The notes under the pieces are model-generated. The model saw only the letters and a list, made by a program, of their open reading frames with translations, was not told the DNA's origin and searched no databases. A DNA stretch of 8,691 nt from Crocinitomicaceae bacterium (GTDB taxonomy: Bacteria > Bacteroidota > Bacteroidia > Flavobacteriales_G > Salibacteraceae), in assembly GCA_018623405.1 (NCBI GenBank), contig JAAZVO010000098.1, positions 1 to 8,691 on the forward strand, read 5' to 3'. Positions 4,714 through 8,691 of the stretch are shown piece after piece (the stretch's first letter is position 1; every line of letters starts with the position of its first letter). The translations under genes were made by a program, and so were the position numbers.

Positions 4714-5763
4714 ATGTTTTATAAGGCTTTTGTAAAACCCATTTTGTTTCAATTTAATCCTGAAACAGCTCATCATTTAACTACATCAGTATTTAAATTA
4801 ATTGTTGAAACAAAAATTTTTAAATGGTTGTTTTTCAATAAATTAAAAATTGAAAATAAATATACTTCTTTAAACTTATTTGGTATAAATTTTCCGAATA
4901 GGGTTGGGTTGGCAGCAGGCTTCGACAAAGAAGCTTCACTTTACAAATCATTCCAACATTTAGGCTTTGGATTTATTGAAATTGGCACCATCACACCAAA
5001 GGGGCAACCGGGAAATCCTAAACCACGAATGTTTAGACTGCCTGCTGATAATGGCTTAATAAACCGCATGGGCTTTAATAACCAAGGGTTAGAGGCCGCA
5101 ATCAATAATCTTAAAAGCAGACCTAAAAATCTCATTATTGGAGGAAACATTGGTAAAAACAAGGTTACACCTAACGAAGCTGCGTTCCAAGATTATAAAA
5201 TTTGCTTTGAAGGCCTGTATCCTTATGTTGATTACTTTGTGGTTAATGTAAGTTCGCCCAACACACCTAATTTACGCGATTTACAAGATAAAGCTCCGCT
5301 AACCAAGTTGTTGCTTGAGCTAAAAACACTTAATGAGCAAAAAGCCCAACCAAAACCAATCTTATTAAAAATTGCTCCAGACCTTACAAACTCTCAATTA
5401 GATGATATTGTAGAAATAGCTCAAACCACAGGTTTGGCAGGGTTAATTGCAACCAATACTACAATTGATAGAAGTAATTTAAAGTCGCCCGAAAAGCTTT
5501 ATAAAGAAGCAGGCGGTTTAAGTGGAAAGCCCGTTAAAAAAAGATCTACAGAGGTAATTAGCTACTTAAGAAATAAGCTAGGAAAAGGTTTTCCTATTAT
5601 TGGTGTGGGAGGAATTGCTACCACAAAAGACGCTATAGAAAAGATTGAAGCAGGCGCAGATCTTCTACAAGTTTATACAGGGCTTATTTATGAAGGTCCA
5701 TACATGATTCGCAATATAAATAGGGGTTTAACCGACTATTTTAAAAACCATCACCATGACTGA
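4714..5763 (+). CDS. pyrD: Dihydroorotate dehydrogenase (quinone), class 2
   Basis: Oxidises dihydroorotate to orotate with FMN, passing electrons to membrane quinone; the fourth step of UMP synthesis. 349 residues, the normal class 2 length. The N-terminal helical quinone/membrane-binding domain (about 1-35, with FNPETAHHL) marks class 2. The barrel follows: NRVGLAAGFDKEA (about 62-74), EIGTITPKGQPGNPKPR (90-106), NRMGFNNQG (about 117-125), NVSSPNTPNLRDLQ with the catalytic Ser at S181 (S180 also present) and N183, KIAPDL, ATNTT, and the phosphate-binding GVGGI...GADLLQVYTGLIYEGP. No residue appears to be missing. The start has no ribosome binding site; a TAGTTTTC box (4690-4697), one base from TAnnTTTG, lies 16 bases upstream. 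It is the first gene of a probable + strand operon and overlaps the next gene by 8 bases. Confidence 0.97.
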   Translation: MFYKAFVKPILFQFNPETAHHLTTSVFKLIVETKIFKWLFFNKLKIENKYTSLNLFGINFPNRVGLAAGFDKEASLYKSFQHLGFGFIEIGTITPKGQPGNPKPRMFRLPADNGLINRMGFNNQGLEAAINNLKSRPKNLIIGGNIGKNKVTPNEAAFQDYKICFEGLYPYVDYFVVNVSSPNTPNLRDLQDKAPLTKLLLELKTLNEQKAQPKPILLKIAPDLTNSQLDDIVEIAQTTGLAGLIATNTTIDRSNLKSPEKLYKEAGGLSGKPVKKRSTEVISYLRNKLGKGFPIIGVGGIATTKDAIEKIEAGADLLQVYTGLIYEGPYMIRNINRGLTDYFKNHHHD

Positions 5764-6616
5764 ATTGCAATTGGTAGAATGCCCTAGAGACGCTATGCAG
5801 GGCATCAAAACCTATATTGGTACGGAGCAAAAAATTAAATACATCAACCATTTGCTACAAATGGGCTTTCATACCATTGATTTTGGAAGCTTTGTTTCTC
5901 CCAAAGCCATTCCTCAAATGGCAGATACACCAAAAGTGTTAGAAGGTTTAAACTTAGATAATACCACAACTAAATTGCTTGGAATAGTGGCCAATCAAAA
6001 AGGAGCTGAAAATGCTGCACCTTTTGAGCAAATACAATATTTGGGCTATCCATTTTCTATCTCAGAAACCTTCCAACAACGCAACACCAATGCAAGTATA
6101 GAAGAGAGTTTAAGCAGGGTAGAAGCCATTCAAAACTTATGCTTAAAAACCAATAAAACTTTGGTTATTTACATCTCTATGGGTTTTGGAAATCCTTATG
6201 GCGACATCTACAGTGCTGATATTGCCATAAAATGGAGTGAGCGATTGGCCAACGAGCTTGAAATTAAAGTGATTTCATTAGCCGATACTATTGGCGTATC
6301 TAATCCTAAAAATATTAGAAGTTTATTTTCTGATTTAATTCCTGAATTGCCTGAAGTTACTTTTGGCGCCCATTTACATACCATGCCCAATAAATGGGAA
6401 GAAAAAGTGGAGGCAGCATACGAAAGCGGTTGCCGAAGGTTTGATGGAGCCTTTAAAGGATTTGGCGGTTGCCCAATGGCAAAAGACGATTTAACAGGAA
6501 ATATGCCTACCGAGAAAATGCTTTCCTTTTTTGATGCAAACAAAATTGAAACAGGCATTAACGCTGAACTTTTAGAGGAAGCTCTAGCGCTTTCTTCAGA
6601 AATAATGAATGTATAA
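5756..6616 (+). CDS. mvaB: Hydroxymethylglutaryl-CoA lyase
   Basis: Splits HMG-CoA into acetyl-CoA and acetoacetate, the last step of leucine catabolism; cytoplasmic, divalent-metal dependent. 286 residues in one DRE-TIM type barrel, close to the usual 290-300. Visible signatures: ECPRDAMQ at 8-15 (R11 and D12, the active-site Arg-Asp pair), DFGSFVSPKAIPQMAD (about 42-57), SLADTIGV, the metal-binding HLH at 206-208, and GFGGCPMAKDDLTGN with the catalytic Cys at C239. These separate it from isopropylmalate or homocitrate synthases, which lack the late Cys loop. The start codon lies inside the last codons of pyrD (8-base overlap), so translation is probably coupled, although the two pathways are unrelated. 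No leucine-degradation genes are visible beside it. Confidence 0.93.
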   Translation: MTELQLVECPRDAMQGIKTYIGTEQKIKYINHLLQMGFHTIDFGSFVSPKAIPQMADTPKVLEGLNLDNTTTKLLGIVANQKGAENAAPFEQIQYLGYPFSISETFQQRNTNASIEESLSRVEAIQNLCLKTNKTLVIYISMGFGNPYGDIYSADIAIKWSERLANELEIKVISLADTIGVSNPKNIRSLFSDLIPELPEVTFGAHLHTMPNKWEEKVEAAYESGCRRFDGAFKGFGGCPMAKDDLTGNMPTEKMLSFFDANKIETGINAELLEEALALSSEIMNV

Positions 6617-6651
6617 TTTTTGGCAAGGAATTCGTTTCAATATTATCCCAT

Positions 6652-6659
6652 TAGTTTTG
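6652..6659 (+). promoter_or_regulatory. -7 promoter box for the YwqK/MORN gene
   Basis: TAGTTTTG matches TAnnTTTG exactly and ends 5 bases before the ATG at 6665. It suggests an internal promoter after mvaB giving a leaderless or nearly leaderless transcript. A -33 TTG is not found at standard spacing. Confidence 0.4.
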
Positions 6660-6664
6660 TATTG

Positions 6665-7357
6665 ATGCGTAGTCACTTTTTACTAATTCTACTTTTTCCT
6701 TTAATTGGTTTGGCTCAGCCCGATAACATCAATAAAGTTGATGAAAAAGGCAGAAAGCAAGGGGCTTGGAAAAAAAGCTACCCAAGTGGAGTAGTGCGTT
6801 ACACGGGGCAATTTAAAGATGATAAGCCCATTGGCACATTTCAATATTTTAGTGAGTTTGGTAAAAAAACATCAGAAATAAGCTACAAACAAGATACGGG
6901 CTTCGCTACCTTTTTTCATGTAAACGGTGAGGTAATGGGTAAAGGAATTTACATCAATAGGGCAAAGCAGGGCACATGGATGTATTGGGATAATAATGGA
7001 ATTTTAAGTTCTGAAGAAGAGTACAAAAACGATAAGCTTATCAATACCCGAAAAGTATATTATGCAGGCGGCGGCATAGCTAGAACAGAGCCTTATCAAG
7101 ATGGATTGATAAATGGTAAGGTTCAAGAGTTTTTTGAAGAAGGTCAACTAAAATATGAGGCCAATTACATTGATGGAAACCCTGATAGTACGGTTAATTA
7201 TTTTCATCCAAATGGAAACAAAAGAATTGTAGGAAGGTATAAAGATGCAGTGAGACACGGAAAGTGGATTTACTATGATGAAAATGCCAAGATAACCCAT
7301 TGGGAATTTTATAAATTGGGCGAGTTAATTAAAACCATAAAAAGAGAAGAAGATTGA
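6665..7357 (+). CDS. Secreted YwqK/MORN-repeat protein
   Basis: 230 residues from ATG 6665. This start was chosen over a TTG at 6620 because it gives a clean signal peptide (MRSHFLLILLFPLIGLAQ, cleavage near 18), while the longer form puts 15 polar and aromatic residues in front. The mature part is a chain of about seven MORN-2/YwqK-type units, each a pair of strands of the form G-x-(W/F)-x-x-(Y/F)-x-x-(S/N/D)-G followed by (Y/F)-(K/x)-(D/N)-(D/G): for example GAWKKSYPSG, GTFQYFSEFG, GTWMYWDNNG, GKVQEFFEEG, and GKWIYYDENA. Such proteins are common in Bacteroidota envelopes and probably form a scaffold or peptidoglycan/lipid-facing surface; the role is not known. Some are labelled YwqK-family antitoxin, but no toxin is seen here. 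It starts 48 bases after mvaB and overlaps the lipoprotein gene by 4 bases. Confidence 0.85.
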   Translation: MRSHFLLILLFPLIGLAQPDNINKVDEKGRKQGAWKKSYPSGVVRYTGQFKDDKPIGTFQYFSEFGKKTSEISYKQDTGFATFFHVNGEVMGKGIYINRAKQGTWMYWDNNGILSSEEEYKNDKLINTRKVYYAGGGIARTEPYQDGLINGKVQEFFEEGQLKYEANYIDGNPDSTVNYFHPNGNKRIVGRYKDAVRHGKWIYYDENAKITHWEFYKLGELIKTIKREED

Positions 7358-8022
7358 AAAAGGCGCTTTACCTGTTAGTTATTTTCATAAGCCTCAGTTG
7401 CAATAAAGATGATGTGAATGCTCCAACACTTATTGATTTAGGTTACGAATATTACCCCAACAATGAGGATTATTATCGCTTGTATGAGGTTAAAGATATT
7501 ATCTATAATGACTTTGCTCAAACTATTGATACCATAACTTACGAAGTTGTTGAAGTATTCACCAATACTTTCAACGATTTAGAAGGAAGAGAAAGCAGAG
7601 AGCTACACCGATACGAAAAAAGAAACGGAACAAATTGGGTATTAAAAGATGTTTGGACAAGCACCAAAACACAAACTAGGGTAGAGCAAGTTGAAGAAAA
7701 TCAAAGGGTTGTTAAGCTTACTTTTCCTGTAAGGGCAGGTAATGAGTGGAATGGTTATGCCTTTGCAGATTTACCTGAAGAAGATTTTGAAGTACATAGC
7801 CTAAAAACAGATACCGTGGTTAATGGAATTTCAATAAATGAGTTTATTGAGGTGTTAAACTACGAAGATGAAAATATTTTAGAACGCAGAATTAAAAAAG
7901 AAAAGTACGGCAAAACACTTGGTTTAATTCACTTGTACTTGGTAGATTTAGATCTTCAAAAAGATTCGGGTATTATTCGCAATATGTGGATAAAAGATAC
8001 CGGGTTTAATTTTAGCTTTTAG
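7354..8022 (+). CDS. Predicted lipoprotein, function unknown
   Basis: 222 residues. TTG is taken as the start because it overlaps the preceding stop codon (TTGA, 7354-7357) and is followed at once by a lipoprotein signal: MKK, a hydrophobic core (4-14) and SLSC, with the lipidated Cys at C16 and then NKDD, typical of Bacteroidota. The mature protein is acidic and Tyr-rich at first (DLGYEYYPNNEDYYRLYEVKDI) and looks beta-rich: YEVVEVFTN, ELHRYEKRNG, RVVKLTFPVRAGNEWNG, and a final YGKTLGLIHLYLVDLDLQ. The order 'Y-V-x-D-I-x-Y...GxxW...P...G..W' resembles small Bacteroidota lipoproteins of unknown function; I cannot name a family with confidence. Translation is probably coupled to the YwqK gene. 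Its last 11 bases overlap the convergent ribD end. Confidence 0.8.
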   Translation: MKKALYLLVIFISLSCNKDDVNAPTLIDLGYEYYPNNEDYYRLYEVKDIIYNDFAQTIDTITYEVVEVFTNTFNDLEGRESRELHRYEKRNGTNWVLKDVWTSTKTQTRVEQVEENQRVVKLTFPVRAGNEWNGYAFADLPEEDFEVHSLKTDTVVNGISINEFIEVLNYEDENILERRIKKEKYGKTLGLIHLYLVDLDLQKDSGIIRNMWIKDTGFNFSF

Positions 8023-8691
8023 TACAATACCAAAGCGTTTCTTCATCCAATCTACAAGGTTGTCCTATTTTTTTAAAATCAAATGCAGGGGCGTTTATTC
8101 CTTTAGATATTAACTCCCTGTTTTCGAATACATAAACCTCGTCCCAAAAACCATTGTCAATAAAACTTTGCAAAACCTTTGTTCCGCCTTCAACCAATAC
8201 ACTTTGTATTTCACGTTTGTAAAGCTCATTTAAAACTTGCTTTAAGTCTTTTGGGTTCTGATTTATCAATTCAATATTTGCATTTGATTCAGGAGGTGTT
8301 TCATTAATAACCAAAACCTTTTGGTTTAAGTTAAGTAGCTTAAAATCCAAATGCTCTGTTGGCCACCCCAAAACAATTGGTATTGGGTTTTTACCTCCAA
8401 CCAACCTTGTAGTTAGGCTGGGGTTGTCTTTCAACAACGTGTTTTTACCAATTAAAATAGCATCTTCAATAGCCCGTTGTTGATGCACCCACCTTGATGC
8501 ATTTTTTGAAGTTATCTTCAATGGCAATTCATCATTTGCTCTTTCTTTATCAATAAACCCATCTTGTGTTTGTGCCCATTTTAACACAATAAATGGTCGC
8601 TTTTGAGTATGGTAAGTAAAAAACCTTTTATTCAGTTGGTTACACTCTTTTTGAAGAATCCCCGAAATCACTTCAATGCCATTTTCTTGTA
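8012..8691 (-). CDS. ribD: RibD, C-terminal reductase part (truncated by the window edge)
   Basis: The reductase half of bifunctional RibD, which reduces 5-amino-6-(5-phosphoribosylamino)uracil with NADPH after deamination in riboflavin synthesis. The open frame runs to the last base of the window: before the GTG at 8669-8671 come in-frame codons for QENGIE, giving QENGIEVISGILQKECNQLN, the normal linker of RibD that follows the deaminase domain. That GTG is therefore an internal Val, not a start, and the deaminase half lies beyond 8691. Reductase signatures are LKWAQTQDGFID, NASRWVHQQRAIEDAILIGKNTLLKDNPSLTTR, and SVLVEGGTKVLQSFID near the end. It converges with the lipoprotein gene, the two sharing 11 bases (8012-8022). 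Confidence 0.93.
   Translation of the reverse strand, partial: QENGIEVISGILQKECNQLNKRFFTYHTQKRPFIVLKWAQTQDGFIDKERANDELPLKITSKNASRWVHQQRAIEDAILIGKNTLLKDNPSLTTRLVGGKNPIPIVLGWPTEHLDFKLLNLNQKVLVINETPPESNANIELINQNPKDLKQVLNELYKREIQSVLVEGGTKVLQSFIDNGFWDEVYVFENRELISKGINAPAFDFKKIGQPCRLDEETLWYCTKS

Noticed and set aside
6620..6664. TTG at 6620 as the start of the YwqK/MORN gene
   Set aside because: It would put 15 non-signal residues before a complete signal peptide; ATG 6665 also has a -7 box immediately upstream.
8669..8671. GTG as the start of a stand-alone RibD-type reductase
   Set aside because: The frame continues upstream to the window edge with residues typical of the RibD interdomain linker, so this is an internal Val.
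1..8691. tRNA, rRNA, CRISPR array, insertion sequence
   Set aside because: No regularly spaced repeats, no cloverleaf-like sequence, no rRNA sequence and no transposase or integrase frame was found.

Overview
The window looks like a chromosomal segment of a member of Bacteroidota, most likely a flavobacterial or Cryomorphaceae-like lineage. The DNA is AT-rich and most genes lack a Shine-Dalgarno sequence. Several starts are instead preceded by boxes matching the Bacteroidota -7 consensus TAnnTTTG. The proteins (M48/Ste24-type protease, class 2 PyrD, HMG-CoA lyase, YwqK/MORN protein, SLSC-type lipoprotein, RibD) have the look of that phylum. This assignment is by recognition only; no search was run.

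Left (1-1271): a core gene for a membrane CAAX-type zinc protease on the + strand. Its best start (ATG 36, good ribosome binding site) is separated from the rest of the frame by a TGA at codon 14.

Middle (1272-3528): an accessory island on the - strand. In transcription order it holds an outer-membrane-barrel-like protein (2683-3192), a DUF3050 protein (1708-2499), and a small antitoxin (1404-1607) whose PIN toxin survives only as a 26-codon stub (1327-1407). Between these unrelated genes lie two related imperfect hairpins (2579-2633 and 1656-1723). They share a roughly 21-base core and have the R''-L''-loop-L'-R' layout of integron attC sites. The simplest reading is a remnant of an integron-like cassette array, or a repeat family that spreads genes in a similar way. 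No integrase is in view. A gene-free stretch (3193-3528) with a 14-bp direct repeat and several dyads forms the right border.

Right (3529-8691): mostly core genes. A nine-helix DoxX/HTTM-like membrane protein (- strand) is divergent from a probable operon: pyrD, HMG-CoA lyase (overlapping pyrD by 8 bases), a secreted YwqK/MORN-repeat protein, and a lipoprotein (overlapping by 4 bases). The lipoprotein gene converges with, and overlaps by 11 bases, the 3' part of ribD, which runs off the right edge. PyrD makes orotate for pyrimidines, HMG-CoA lyase completes leucine breakdown, and RibD works in riboflavin synthesis. They share no pathway, so the linkage looks like housekeeping co-transcription rather than a functional system.
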